Source: Thalassococcus sp. S3 (GTDB taxonomy: Bacteria; Pseudomonadota; Alphaproteobacteria; Rhodobacterales; Rhodobacteraceae). Taken from it: a stretch of DNA of 64,000 nucleotides. The stretch is from positions 372,001-436,000 of the forward strand of contig NZ_CP022303.1 of the NCBI RefSeq assembly GCF_004216475.1. The letters are read 5' to 3'. Of the stretch, positions 8,365 through 17,278 are shown one piece after another. Both the position numbers and the translations under genes were made by a program. The notes beneath the pieces were generated by a model. That model searched no databases. It was not told where the DNA came from and saw only the letters and a list, made by a program, of their open reading frames with translations. Numbering within the stretch: the stretch's first letter is position 1; each line of letters starts with the position of its first letter.

Positions 8365-9132
8365 TCAACTCTCGGTCTCGTGGGCCAGCCGCTTTCGGGC
8401 AATGGCTTCGTTCCGGTCCGCCCTTTGCTGATCCGCAAGCGCCTGGCCGACATAGTCCAGATGCGCCTCCACCGCGGCGCGCGCCGCTGCGGGATCTCGC
8501 GCCTGAAGCGCGTCGTTGATCGCGCGGTGCTGGTCCAGCAGCGCCTCCCGTGTGGTGCGCTGTTTGAACATGACCTGCCGGTTGTAAAAGACGCCCTCCT
8601 GCAGCAGCTCGAACATCGAGCGCATCATGTGCAGCATCACCACGTTATGGCTCGCCTCGATGATCGCGGTGTGAAACTGCGCGTCCAGCCGGGCCTCATC
8701 CTCCGGATTCCGCTTGGCATGGGCGGTCTCCATCTTCTCGAACAGCGCCTGAACCACTTTCAGATCGCTGTCCGAACCCAGCCGCGCGGCCCGCTCCGCT
8801 GCCAGCCCCTCCATGTCGCGGCGGAAGGAAAGATAGTCAAAGACCGCCTCGTCATGGGTTGCAAAAAGACGTGTCAGCGCCGGGGAAAACGCGGATCCCA
8901 GCACATCGGCCACATAGATGCCCGACCCCGCCTTTGAACTCAGCAGACCCTTGCCCTGCAGATCCGCGATCGCATCGCGGAGCGACGGTCTTGAGACGCC
9001 CAGACGCTCGGACAATTCCCGCTCCGACGGCAAGCGCTCTCCGGGTCTCAGAATACCCCGCAGGATCAACAGCTCGATCTGCCGGACAACCGAAGTCGAC
9101 AGCTTTTCAGGTTGGACTTTCTCAAAGGGCAT
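8365..9132 (-). CDS. GntR-family regulator, FadR/PdhR subgroup
   Basis: 255-residue repressor-type protein. The N-terminal winged helix contains PGERLPSERELSERLGVSR (about residues 30-48) and RDAIADLQGKGLL; the C-terminal FCD domain carries metal-ligand-type residues such as DAQFHTAIIEASHN. FCD members usually sense a small organic acid. I chose the ATG at 9132, with GGAG upstream, over an in-frame extension. A TGGTCA...TGACCA dyad sits 15-33 bases upstream of the start and may be its own operator. It converges with the PstB-like gene, abutting its stop. Confidence 0.9.
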   Translation of the reverse strand: MPFEKVQPEKLSTSVVRQIELLILRGILRPGERLPSERELSERLGVSRPSLRDAIADLQGKGLLSSKAGSGIYVADVLGSAFSPALTRLFATHDEAVFDYLSFRRDMEGLAAERAARLGSDSDLKVVQALFEKMETAHAKRNPEDEARLDAQFHTAIIEASHNVVMLHMMRSMFELLQEGVFYNRQVMFKQRTTREALLDQHRAINDALQARDPAAARAAVEAHLDYVGQALADQQRADRNEAIARKRLAHETES

Positions 9133-9146
9133 CGGCCTGCTCCGTT

Positions 9147-9165
9147 TGGTCAAATGATATGACCA
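9147..9165. promoter_or_regulatory. candidate FadR/GntR-type operator
   Basis: TGGTCA (9147-9152) and TGACCA (9160-9165) form a perfect six-base dyad with a seven-base spacer, immediately before the regulator start. GntR/FadR proteins often bind TGGT...ACCA dyads, usually with a shorter spacer. Confidence 0.45.
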
Positions 9166-9223
9166 CATCAGGTCCTCTGCAATGGCAAGACTATCTTAAC
9201 CAAACTTGCACCAAAGTCGCGGC

Positions 9224-9625
9224 ATGCGTTGGTTCCTGTCCGTCTGCCTCTGCCTGCTCTGCGCCTGCAATGCACCCACCCGCCATTTTCGGGACGTGCC
9301 TCTGACCCGCATCGCGGTTGAGGACAGCATATTCGATATCCGCATCAAGGGAGAGTTGGCGGAGGCTGTCCGGATCAACCGGCAATATGCGCCGCGTCTT
9401 GGCCCGATCGGCCCGCGCGCGGCCCGTGCCATGGCCCATATCAGCGGGTGCGAGGTTGAGCGTATCCTGGGGGATCAGGCCGTTATTCTTGGCATTCTCG
9501 ACTGCGACGGAGTGCCGAACACCTATCCTCGCACCTCGGGTCAATACGACTGCATCACCGTGGATCGCTGGACAAATCACGGGCTCGGCATCGAGACGTT
9601 GGAATTTGAGTGTTCGCCGTACTAG
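9224..9625 (+). CDS. putative lipoprotein, unknown function
   Basis: 133-residue small exported protein that I do not recognise. The N-terminus RWFLSVCLCLLCAC has a hydrophobic core and a lipobox-like L-C-A-C ending at C15, so a lipid-anchored periplasmic protein is likely. The mature part contains several further Cys residues (SGCEVERIL, LDCDGVPN, YDCITV, FECSPY), which could form disulfides in the periplasm. The ATG at 9224 is preferred to an in-frame TTG at 9206. It is divergent from the FadR-type regulator. Confidence 0.7.
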   Translation: MRWFLSVCLCLLCACNAPTRHFRDVPLTRIAVEDSIFDIRIKGELAEAVRINRQYAPRLGPIGPRAARAMAHISGCEVERILGDQAVILGILDCDGVPNTYPRTSGQYDCITVDRWTNHGLGIETLEFECSPY

Positions 9626-9742
9626 CCGCAAGATTTTGTGGATAACTTGCCCGGAACGGCAAGATCCTGCGGTGTCCGCGTTGACACAGCGGGTATTCTG
9701 CGGCCACGCTGTTGCCTTGACAGGAATCACATCCGGCAGGCC

Positions 9743-12700
9743 GTGCGCTTTTCGAAACTCAGACTGACAGGCTTCAAAAGCTTCGTTGATCCGACCGATC
9801 TGATCATCGCGGACGGGCTGACGGGTGTTGTGGGCCCCAATGGCTGCGGCAAGTCCAACCTTCTGGAAGCCCTGCGCTGGGTGATGGGCGAAAATCGTCC
9901 GACCGCCATGCGCGGCGGCGGCATGGAGGATGTGATTTTCGCCGGGGCCGCCACCCGTCCCGCGCGCAACTTTGCCGAGGTCAGTCTGCAGCTCGACAAT
10001 TCCGAGCGGCTGGCCCCGGCAGGGTTCAACGACAGCGACACGCTCGACATCGTGCGGCGGATCACGCGGGACGTGGGGAGCGCCTACAAGACCAATGGCA
10101 AGGACGTGCGCGCGCGGGACGTGCAGATGCTTTTCGCCGATGCGTCCACAGGGGCGCATTCTCCCGCGCTTGTCCGGCAGGGACAGATCGCCGAGCTGAT
10201 CAATGCCAAACCCAAGAACCGGCGTCGCATTCTCGAAGAGGCTGCCGGGATCAGCGGTCTCTATCAGCGCCGGCACGAGGCAGAATTGAAGTTGAAGGGC
10301 GCGGAGACCAATCTGACCCGTGTCGATGACGTGATCGAGCAGCTCGCCGCGCAGCTCGCTCAACTGGCGCGCCAGGCCCGTCAGGCCGCCCGGTATCGTG
10401 AAATCGGCGACGCTTTGCGCAAATCAGAAGGAATGTTGCTTTATCGTCGCTGGTCCGAGGCCGATGCCGCGCGGGCGCAGGCTGATGATGCGCTTCGCGC
10501 AAGAACGACCGATGCGGCACGGGCCGAAGGCGCGGCAAGGGAGGCCGGAAAGCTTCGGGCCCTGGCCGAAGAGGCTTTGCCGCCGCTGAGGGAAGAAGAA
10601 GCGATTGCAGCAGCCGTTTTGCAACGCTTGCAGGTGCAGCGGGACACGCTCAACGATCAGGAGGCCCGCGCGCGCCAGACGATTGAAACGCTCACCTCGC
10701 GGATTGCCCAACTGGCCAAGGACATCGACCGGGAAAGCGGGCTGAACCGTGACGCGGGCGAAACCATTGATCGGCTCGAATGGGAAGCGACGGAACTCGC
10801 CAAAGCCTCCGAAGGGCATGAAGGCCGTCTCGGCGACGCGGCCGAGGCCGCCCGCGAGGCGGCGGCCACGTTGCAGGATCGCGAGGGGCATTTGGCACAG
10901 GTGACCGAAGATGTCGCCCGGCTCGCGGCGCGCCATCAATCCGCGCATCGCTTTTTGGACGACAGTCAAAAGACCCTTTCCAGAGCCGAAGCAGAGGGCG
11001 AACGCGCAAGAACGGCCGTGGCGGAGGCGCAGGAGACGGTCACGCGGGCCGCGACTGATTACGAAGCTGCGCGGCAGGCCGAAGCGGATGCCGTGGCCCT
11101 TGCCGAACGGGCGGAGGCCGCCCTCAACGCCGCAGAAGCCGCGCGCGCCGAAACACAGAGCCGCGAAGCAGACGCCCGCGCACAACGCTCAGAGGCCGAA
11201 GGCGAGCTGGGCGCCCTACGGGCGGAGGTCACCGCACTGGCCAAGCTGGTTCAGCGCGATACCGCGGAGGCGGGCCATGTTCTGGATGCGCTCACTGTGG
11301 CTCCGGGATATGAAAAAGCCCTGGGTGCCGCGTTGGCGGATGACCTGCGCGCGCCGGAAGTCGCCTCCGACGGGCCCACGGGCTGGACCCGTCTGCCGCC
11401 TTATGACGACGAACCGTCCTTGCCCGCAGGGGCAACTCCGCTCGCCGAATATGTCACCGGTGCTGCGGTTCTGGAACGGCGGGTCGCGCAGATCGGACTT
11501 GTCGAGGCGGATGTGGGGCCGCGCCTGCAGCCGCTTTTGCAACCGGGTCAGCGTCTCGTCACGCTGGAGGGCGATTTGTGGCGCTGGGACGGCTACCGCG
11601 CATGGGCCGAGGATGCGCCAAGTGCCGCCGCTTTAAGGTTGGAGCAGCTCAACCGGCTTGAGGCGCAAAAGCAGGAGATGGAGCATGTCACGGCCCGCGC
11701 CGAAGGCGCGCGTCAGGCGCATGACCTGCTGAACCAAAGGCTTGCGGAACTGACCGAGGCCGACAAGGCCGCCCGTGCCGCGCGCCGCGAAGCGGATCAG
11801 AGCGTGGCGGACGCAGCCCGCAAGCTCAGCCGGGCCGAGGCTGAACGCAATCTCGCCGAGGGCAAGCTCGAAACCCTTGGCCTTGCAGTCACCCGCCATC
11901 AGGAAGATGCGATGTCCGCGCGCAAACAGGTGAAGGAAGCCGAGGCAGCGGTGGCCGAGCTGGGGGATCTCGAGACCGCCCGCGCTGAAGCCGAGGACAT
12001 CAAGATCACAGTGGAAGCGGCCCGGATGACGATGATGGCGCGCCGCTCGTCCCATGATGAGTTGCGCCGCGAAGGCGACGCGCGCACGAAGCGATCCCAG
12101 GAGGTGGCCAAGGAGATCAGCGGCTGGAAACACCGGTTGCAGACGGCCGAGACGCGCATCGCGGAACTGGCCGAGCGCAAGGATGCTTCGGAGGCGGAGT
12201 TGACGGAGGCGACTGCAGCACCCGATGCCATCACCGCTGAACGCGAAGCTTTGGGTCAGGATATGGAGCGCGCGGAAGGCAGACGGCGCGCCGCATCCAA
12301 CCGTCTGGCCGAGGCTGAAACGGCGCTGCGCAATGCTGTCATGGCCGAACGCGATGCCGAGCGCGCCGCCTCGGACGCGCGAGAGGCCCGCGCCGCCGCC
12401 GATGCCAGAGCGGAAGCTGCCCGCGAAAGCGTGGATGCCGCCGCCGAACGGATCGCCGAGGATCAGCAATTGACCCCGAACCAGTTGTTGACCCGCCTCG
12501 ACGTCCTGCCTGATCAGATGCCTGGGGCCGAGGCATTGGAGGCAGAGGTCAACCGTCTCAAACGCCAGCGCGACGCGCTGGGTGCGGTGAACCTGCGCGC
12601 CGAAGAGGACGCCAAGGAGGTGCAGGAGGAGCATGACACGCTCCAGACCGAAAAGACCGACCTTGAAGAGGCGATCAAGGCCCTGCGCAGCGGTATCGCC

Positions 12701-13198
12701 AGTCTGAACCGCGAGGGCCGGGAAAGGCTGTTGACCGCGTTCGAGCAAGTGAACAACAATTTCTCGATGCTTTTCAAACACCTCTTCGGCGGGGGGGAGG
12801 CCAATCTGGTGATGGTCGAAAGCGACGACCCGCTGGATGCGGGGCTTGAGATCATGTGCCAGCCGCCGGGCAAGAAACTCAGCACGCTGAGCCTGCTTTC
12901 GGGCGGGGAGCAGACGCTGACGGCGATGGCGCTGATCTTCGCCGTCTTCCTCGCCAACCCCGCGCCGATCTGTGTGCTGGACGAGGTGGACGCGCCCCTG
13001 GATGACGCCAATGTCACGCGCTTCTGCGATCTTCTGGACGAGATGTGCCGCCAGACCGACACGCGGTTTCTGATCATCACGCACCACGCGGTGACGATGG
13101 CACGGATGGACCGGCTCTTTGGTGTGACCATGGCCGAGCAGGGGGTGTCGCAGCTTGTATCGGTCGATCTGAAGAAGGCGGAGGCTTTGGTGGCGTGA
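9743..13198 (+). CDS. smc: chromosome segregation ATPase SMC
   Basis: Condensin ATPase of 1151 residues. The head begins RFSKLRLTGFKSFVDP, with Walker A GPNGCGKSN at 31-39. Two long Ala/Glu/Arg-rich coiled coils surround a central hinge at about residues 520-640. The C-terminal head has the signature LSLLSGGEQTLTA and Walker B CVLDEVDAPLDDAN. I start it at the GTG 9743 because the family begins one residue before RF; the upstream in-frame stretch has no similarity. It acts with ScpA/ScpB, which are not in the window. The mirror strand also reads open for 545 codons, a base-composition artefact. Confidence 0.97.
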   Translation: MRFSKLRLTGFKSFVDPTDLIIADGLTGVVGPNGCGKSNLLEALRWVMGENRPTAMRGGGMEDVIFAGAATRPARNFAEVSLQLDNSERLAPAGFNDSDTLDIVRRITRDVGSAYKTNGKDVRARDVQMLFADASTGAHSPALVRQGQIAELINAKPKNRRRILEEAAGISGLYQRRHEAELKLKGAETNLTRVDDVIEQLAAQLAQLARQARQAARYREIGDALRKSEGMLLYRRWSEADAARAQADDALRARTTDAARAEGAAREAGKLRALAEEALPPLREEEAIAAAVLQRLQVQRDTLNDQEARARQTIETLTSRIAQLAKDIDRESGLNRDAGETIDRLEWEATELAKASEGHEGRLGDAAEAAREAAATLQDREGHLAQVTEDVARLAARHQSAHRFLDDSQKTLSRAEAEGERARTAVAEAQETVTRAATDYEAARQAEADAVALAERAEAALNAAEAARAETQSREADARAQRSEAEGELGALRAEVTALAKLVQRDTAEAGHVLDALTVAPGYEKALGAALADDLRAPEVASDGPTGWTRLPPYDDEPSLPAGATPLAEYVTGAAVLERRVAQIGLVEADVGPRLQPLLQPGQRLVTLEGDLWRWDGYRAWAEDAPSAAALRLEQLNRLEAQKQEMEHVTARAEGARQAHDLLNQRLAELTEADKAARAARREADQSVADAARKLSRAEAERNLAEGKLETLGLAVTRHQEDAMSARKQVKEAEAAVAELGDLETARAEAEDIKITVEAARMTMMARRSSHDELRREGDARTKRSQEVAKEISGWKHRLQTAETRIAELAERKDASEAELTEATAAPDAITAEREALGQDMERAEGRRRAASNRLAEAETALRNAVMAERDAERAASDAREARAAADARAEAARESVDAAAERIAEDQQLTPNQLLTRLDVLPDQMPGAEALEAEVNRLKRQRDALGAVNLRAEEDAKEVQEEHDTLQTEKTDLEEAIKALRSGIASLNREGRERLLTAFEQVNNNFSMLFKHLFGGGEANLVMVESDDPLDAGLEIMCQPPGKKLSTLSLLSGGEQTLTAMALIFAVFLANPAPICVLDEVDAPLDDANVTRFCDLLDEMCRQTDTRFLIITHHAVTMARMDRLFGVTMAEQGVSQLVSVDLKKAEALVA

Positions 13199-13206
13199 GG
13201 CGGTTC

Positions 13207-13243
13207 GTACGAAATCGCGTACGAACCCTACGCGATTTCGTAC
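13207..13243. repeat. perfect 15-bp inverted repeat after smc
   Basis: GTACGAAATCGCGTA (13207-13221) and its exact reverse complement (13229-13243) flank seven bases. The left arm region also contains CGTACGAA twice in direct order. No T-run follows, so this is not a standard terminator. Confidence 0.7.
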
Positions 13244-13302
13244 AAAACCCGTTTCACCCGAATGTGACACCGCGCGGCCTGCGGGCTCGCTAAGGTGGCC
13301 AG

Positions 13303-13659
13303 ATGATCAGATACCTCGTCCCGCTCTTTCTCCTGACCGCTAATGTCGCACTCGCCCAGGACTGGGCTTTGCGCGATACCGATATCGTGCTGACACGAGG
13401 AGAGGTGGAGGACCTCACAGCGGGCCAAACGCTGGTCTTTTACGATGACGGGCAATCCAAGTTTTCGGTCGGCGGCGCTTATTCCTACACCTATGCCAAT
13501 GGCGGCGGCACGGCCTATGGGCAATATGATTTGGCCGAAGATGGCACCGTCTGCATCGCCTACCGCAACGGCTTTTCCCGCTGTGACCGCTATGTCCGGT
13601 CAGGCGATCGGGTGGTCATGCTGACGGAAAAGGGCGAACGGTTTCCCATCCGCCCCTGA
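13303..13659 (+). CDS. small secreted protein, unknown function
   Basis: 118 residues with a clear Sec signal (YLVPLFLLTANVALAQD, cleavage after about residue 18). The mature part is rich in Tyr and Gly (GGAYSYTYANGGGTAYGQY) and has two cysteines about ten residues apart (TVCIAYRNGFSRCDRY) that could form a disulfide. I do not recognise a family. The ATG at 13303 is the only sensible start because it opens the signal peptide. It converges with the lytic transglycosylase gene, with six bases between the stops. Confidence 0.72.
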   Translation: MIRYLVPLFLLTANVALAQDWALRDTDIVLTRGEVEDLTAGQTLVFYDDGQSKFSVGGAYSYTYANGGGTAYGQYDLAEDGTVCIAYRNGFSRCDRYVRSGDRVVMLTEKGERFPIRP

Positions 13660-13665
13660 TCACCG

Positions 13666-14835
13666 CTAAAGCGCGTTCAGCAGCGCGGGCGTAGGCCAGG
13701 CATCCGCCGGCAGGCCCAGCCGCTTCTGTTCGGTCTGCACCGCGTTGCGGGTGCGCGCGCCCAGGATGCCGTCGATCTTGCCCACGTCGTGGCCCCGCGC
13801 CTGAAGCTTGGTTTGAAGCCGCTTCATCTGGTCACCGCTTAGACCTTTGTCCGGCTGACCCGCGTTGAAGATCGCTGCCCCCTCCAGCCGTGTGGCGAAG
13901 TAAGCGGCGGTCATCACATAGACAAAGCTTTGATTCCATTCGAAATAAACGCGGAAATTGGGATAGGCGATAAAGGCCGGCCCGTTGCGCCCCTGCGGCA
14001 GCAGGACCGACGCTTGAAGCCCGCCCGACCCCAGTGCCCCCTCGCGCGGGGTCACCCCCATCGCGGCCCAGTCAGAGACGGGACGGATCGTGTTGAGCCC
14101 GGTTTGCGACCAGTCGAAGCCTTGCGGCAGCGTGACCTCCTGCAACCAAGGCTCGCCCTTGCGCCAGCCCAGATGCGACAGCATCTTGCCGCCCGACATC
14201 AGCGCGTCGGGGGCGGAGGTTTTCAGCCGCACGCGACCGTCGCCGTCGCCATCCACCCCGTTGTCGAGGATATCCTGCGGCAGCATCTGCACCATACCGA
14301 TCTCACCCGCCCATGCGCCGGTGGTGCGGGCCGGGTCGAAATTGCCGTTCTCGTAAAGCTGCAGCGCGGCAAAGACCTGAGGGCGGAAAAGCTCGGGCCG
14401 GCGGCAATCGTGGCTGAGGGTGACGAGGGCGTTCAGCGTGTTGAAATCGCCCTGCACCGCGCCGTAATCCGTCTCAAAGGCCCAGAAGGCAAGCAAAACG
14501 CCTGCGGGGACGCCGTATTCCTGTTCGATCCGGTCAAAGACCGACGCGTAGTCACGCGCATTTCGTCGGCCCCGGTCGATGCGGTTCTGAGAGATCAGCC
14601 GGCGGGAGAAATCCACGAACGGGATCTGAAAGACGCCCTGAGAGCGGTCGGCACGCAGCACTCCGGGGTCTTGCGCAACACGGGCGAAAAAGAGGTTCAC
14701 GCTGTCGGGCGCATGCCCGCGCGAGACGGCTTCGGTCTTTAGACCGTCGACAAAGCCGGAAAAGGAGCCGCCACAGGCCGCAAATGTGGAGGAGCCTGTC
14801 AGCAGAATGGCCGCGAGGGCCGGAAGAATGCGCAT
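13666..14835 (-). CDS. lytic murein transglycosylase, MltB/SLT_2 family
   Basis: Periplasmic enzyme of 389 residues that cleaves the MurNAc-GlcNAc bond of peptidoglycan, forming 1,6-anhydroMurNAc. It has a signal sequence to about residue 20 and an SLT_2 catalytic domain with catalytic E121 in FWAFETDYGAVQGDFN, followed by GEIGMVQMLPQDIL. A C-terminal peptidoglycan-binding repeat (KRLQTKLQARGHDVGKIDG) runs from about residue 325. The ATG at 14835 opens the signal peptide; upstream in-frame sequence is not family-like. A Cys directly after the signal suggests possible lipidation, although the lipobox is poor. Confidence 0.93.
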   Translation of the reverse strand: MRILPALAAILLTGSSTFAACGGSFSGFVDGLKTEAVSRGHAPDSVNLFFARVAQDPGVLRADRSQGVFQIPFVDFSRRLISQNRIDRGRRNARDYASVFDRIEQEYGVPAGVLLAFWAFETDYGAVQGDFNTLNALVTLSHDCRRPELFRPQVFAALQLYENGNFDPARTTGAWAGEIGMVQMLPQDILDNGVDGDGDGRVRLKTSAPDALMSGGKMLSHLGWRKGEPWLQEVTLPQGFDWSQTGLNTIRPVSDWAAMGVTPREGALGSGGLQASVLLPQGRNGPAFIAYPNFRVYFEWNQSFVYVMTAAYFATRLEGAAIFNAGQPDKGLSGDQMKRLQTKLQARGHDVGKIDGILGARTRNAVQTEQKRLGLPADAWPTPALLNAL

Positions 14836-14885
14836 ATGTTCAAATACCTGTTCGATCTGTTCGCGCGGCACCCTAGCGGCGCCGG

Positions 14886-15794
14886 TTAGAGAATGCCAAT
14901 GACAATCACGAGGACCAGACCAGCCCCCCAAACGCGCCAGAGAAGCTGGATCGCGGCGTCGATCTCATCCGCGCCGATCCCGGTGCGCCCGGTGCCGTTA
15001 ACCCAATGCAGATCGCGCAACCCGCCATCGTACCAGCGCGGGCCGGCAAGCGCGATGCCGAGGCCGCGCGCCATCGCAGCCTCGGGCCAGCCGGCATTGG
15101 GGGAGCGGTGTTGGCGGGCATCGGCAACGATACCCCGCCAACCTTTCCAGCCGCCGGTCACGAACATGAAGAGCAGGGCCGTCAGGCGGGCGGGGATGAG
15201 GTTGAGCAGATCGTCGAGCCGGGCCGCGGCCCAGCCGAATTCAGCGTAGCGCGCGGTGCGGTAGCCGATCATGCTGTCTGCGGTGTTCACGGCTTTATAG
15301 ACGACAAGGCCCGGCAAACCCGCGACGAGAAACCAGAAGGCGGGCGCGATCACCCCGTCGGAGAGATTTTCCGCTGCGCTTTCGATTGCGGCGCGCGCGA
15401 CGTCAGGTTCGGTCATCTGTGCGGTTTCCCGGCTGACGATCAGAGCGACGCTGGCGCGCCCGGCTTCTACCGATTGACGCAGGCCGCGCGCCACATCCCC
15501 GACATGATCCACAAGAGAGCGATGGGCAAGGAGGATGGCGGCGGCAACGACCTCGACCACAAGGCCCAACTGGCCAAGCGCCCAACCGATCAGGGCCGCG
15601 CCGCAGACAAGTATGACAACGGCAAGGATACCGTTTCTCTTGCGCGAGGCGCCGGCATTCAAGGCACGGTCCAGCGAGCTTACCGCGCGGCCCATTAGAA
15701 CGGCGGGATGGGGCACGCGGGACCAAAGCCAGTCGGGCTCTCCCAGAAGGGCGTCAAGCAGCAGCGCCAGCGCCAGCACAAGGGCTGCGGTCAT
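14886..15794 (-). CDS. cobD: adenosylcobinamide-phosphate synthase CobD/CbiB
   Basis: Inner-membrane enzyme of 302 residues that attaches the aminopropanol arm to adenosylcobyric acid late in B12 synthesis. Recognisable sequences are [20 protein letters not shown] at the N-terminus, [18 protein letters not shown] in the middle, and [16 protein letters not shown] and [15 protein letters not shown] later, all family hallmarks, with four or more hydrophobic segments. Its start overlaps the cobC stop by four bases, so the two form a pair. No other cobalamin genes or B12 riboswitch are in the window. Confidence 0.95.
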   Translation of the reverse strand: MTAALVLALALLLDALLGEPDWLWSRVPHPAVLMGRAVSSLDRALNAGASRKRNGILAVVILVCGAALIGWALGQLGLVVEVVAAAILLAHRSLVDHVGDVARGLRQSVEAGRASVALIVSRETAQMTEPDVARAAIESAAENLSDGVIAPAFWFLVAGLPGLVVYKAVNTADSMIGYRTARYAEFGWAAARLDDLLNLIPARLTALLFMFVTGGWKGWRGIVADARQHRSPNAGWPEAAMARGLGIALAGPRWYDGGLRDLHWVNGTGRTGIGADEIDAAIQLLWRVWGAGLVLVIVIGIL

Positions 15795-16774
15795 AGCAGG
15801 GCAGCCTCCACCCGCGGGAAGGCATCCGGATGGGGCAGGCCCAGCCTGAGCAGGGTCTGGGAATAGGGAAAGATCCGCGACCAGATCTGACGGCGCGCGA
15901 GCCTCTCCTGCCAGGCGGCGGCGTCATCGACCTGATATAGACGGAAGAGGGTTGTGCCACCTGCCACCTGCGCACCTTTGGCGGTCATCGCGGTGTCCAG
16001 GCGGTTGGCGTCTTGGACCAGACGGGCACGGGTGGAGGCCGCCCAGTCCGGATCCTCCAGAGCGGTGGCGCCGGTGCGCAGGGCGGGGCCGCTGACGGGC
16101 CAGGGTCCCAGCATCTCGGCAAGGGCCGCAATGAGGGCGGGCGGTCCGACGGCAAAGCCCAGCCGCAGCCCGGCAAGGCCCCAGAACTTGCCAAAGCTTT
16201 TCAGCACGAGATGGTTTTCTGCCGCGGCGATCAGGCTCTTTTCGGGCAAGACGTCGCAAAAGCTCTCGTCGATAATCGTCAGCTCCGGTGCGAGGTCGGC
16301 AGGCTGCCACAGACGCCCATCGGGGTTATTGGGGTGGACCAGCACGCGCACAGGGGCCGGCGTGTCATCGACCTGCCAGCCGGCCGCGGTGAACGCGGCT
16401 TCATGTTCGTTGTAGGTCGGCGGCGTGATCCGGACATGGCCCGGGGCGCGCAAGGCCGGGATCTTGGCGATCACGGCGGAGAGGCCTGGCGCGGCGAGGA
16501 TATCGGCTCTGTCCGGGACGCGCCAAAAATGCCGCGCCGCCGATAAAAGGTGCGTTTGGGCGGCCTGGTCGGGCAGGTCGCGCCAATCTCCAGCGGTAAA
16601 GGTGGGCAAAGGATAAGGGACGGGATTGATGCCGGTCGAGAGGTCGATCCAATCCCTCCGGGCCCCGCCATAATGCGAAACTGCGGCATCGAGGCCGCCG
16701 CCGTGATCCCGGGCCCGGCTTTGTGCGATTATGGGAGCCATTGGCGAAAATATGTGCGCGGGGCCGTTGCCCAT
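15791..16774 (-). CDS. cobC: threonine-phosphate decarboxylase CobC (PLP)
   Basis: Class I/II aminotransferase-fold protein of up to 327 residues that makes the aminopropanol phosphate donor used by CobD. The PLP lysine is K196 in [16 protein letters not shown]; the pocket also shows VHPNNPDG (about 147-154) and IIDESFCD. The start could be the ATG at 16774 or MAPII at 16741; the latter fits usual family length slightly better. The overlap with cobD supports a shared role in nucleotide-loop assembly of cobalamin. Confidence 0.92.
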   Translation of the reverse strand: MGNGPAHIFSPMAPIIAQSRARDHGGGLDAAVSHYGGARRDWIDLSTGINPVPYPLPTFTAGDWRDLPDQAAQTHLLSAARHFWRVPDRADILAAPGLSAVIAKIPALRAPGHVRITPPTYNEHEAAFTAAGWQVDDTPAPVRVLVHPNNPDGRLWQPADLAPELTIIDESFCDVLPEKSLIAAAENHLVLKSFGKFWGLAGLRLGFAVGPPALIAALAEMLGPWPVSGPALRTGATALEDPDWAASTRARLVQDANRLDTAMTAKGAQVAGGTTLFRLYQVDDAAAWQERLARRQIWSRIFPYSQTLLRLGLPHPDAFPRVEAALL

Positions 16775-16834
16775 AGGCGAATAGACGCCGTCATCTCGTC
16801 CCTTTCCCGTATCTTAACGCCTGTTAGGACTCTT

Positions 16835-16849
16835 TTAAGAGTTTGTTAA
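16835..16849 (+). promoter_or_regulatory. full CtrA-type site
   Basis: TTAA-GAGTTTG-TTAA matches the CtrA consensus TTAA-N7-TTAA exactly. It lies 66 bases upstream of the chosen start of the receiver gene. A degenerate TTAA...TTAG pair occurs about 20 bases further upstream. Confidence 0.55.
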
Positions 16850-16915
16850 GAGATTGACGAGAAAGCGTGGGGGGAGTTGATGCGTTTTGTCTCGCTGATC
16901 CCTCTGGATGTCCGT

Positions 16916-17278
16916 ATGAATGTGATGATCGTAGAAAGCCGAGCCGAGTTGGGGGCGCTGTGGATGCGTCACCTGCAGCGGCAGGGCTATGAGGTCACCC
17001 TGGTCATGGATCAGGATGCGGCGATTGCGGCCCTCTATCAGACGGATTTCGACGTGATCATCCTGGATCTGGTGTTGGAGAAGGGGAGCGCGTTTGCAGT
17101 GGCGGATTTTGCGAGTTACCGCAGGCCGGACGCAAGGGTGATCTTTGTCACCAATACGAGCTTTTTCTCGGACGGGTCGATCTTTGCCCACGCGCCAAAC
17201 GCCTGCGCCTTCGTTCAGACCGAAACGCCGCCAGAGGATCTGGCGGCGATGATCGAGCATTACGCAGCACCCCGCTGA
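16916..17278 (+). CDS. atypical single-domain response-regulator receiver
   Basis: 120-residue CheY-like protein with no output domain. The phosphoacceptor Asp is D51 in VIILDLVL, but the usual acidic pair is replaced (IVES, E7-S8) and the conserved Lys near the end is missing (AFVQTETPPED). It may therefore work without ordinary phosphorylation. I chose the ATG at 16916, where the receiver fold begins; an ATG at 16880 would add twelve residues and has a purine-rich but close upstream site. Its 3' end overlaps the convergent hydroquinone reductase gene by 19 bases. A full CtrA site upstream suggests cell-cycle or motility-linked expression. Confidence 0.85.
   Translation: MNVMIVESRAELGALWMRHLQRQGYEVTLVMDQDAAIAALYQTDFDVIILDLVLEKGSAFAVADFASYRRPDARVIFVTNTSFFSDGSIFAHAPNACAFVQTETPPEDLAAMIEHYAAPR

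Noticed and set aside
11633..13270. Open frame of 545 codons on the minus strand across smc
   Set aside because: It lies opposite the coiled-coil and head region of SMC, where codon bias leaves the complementary strand open. There is no recognisable domain.
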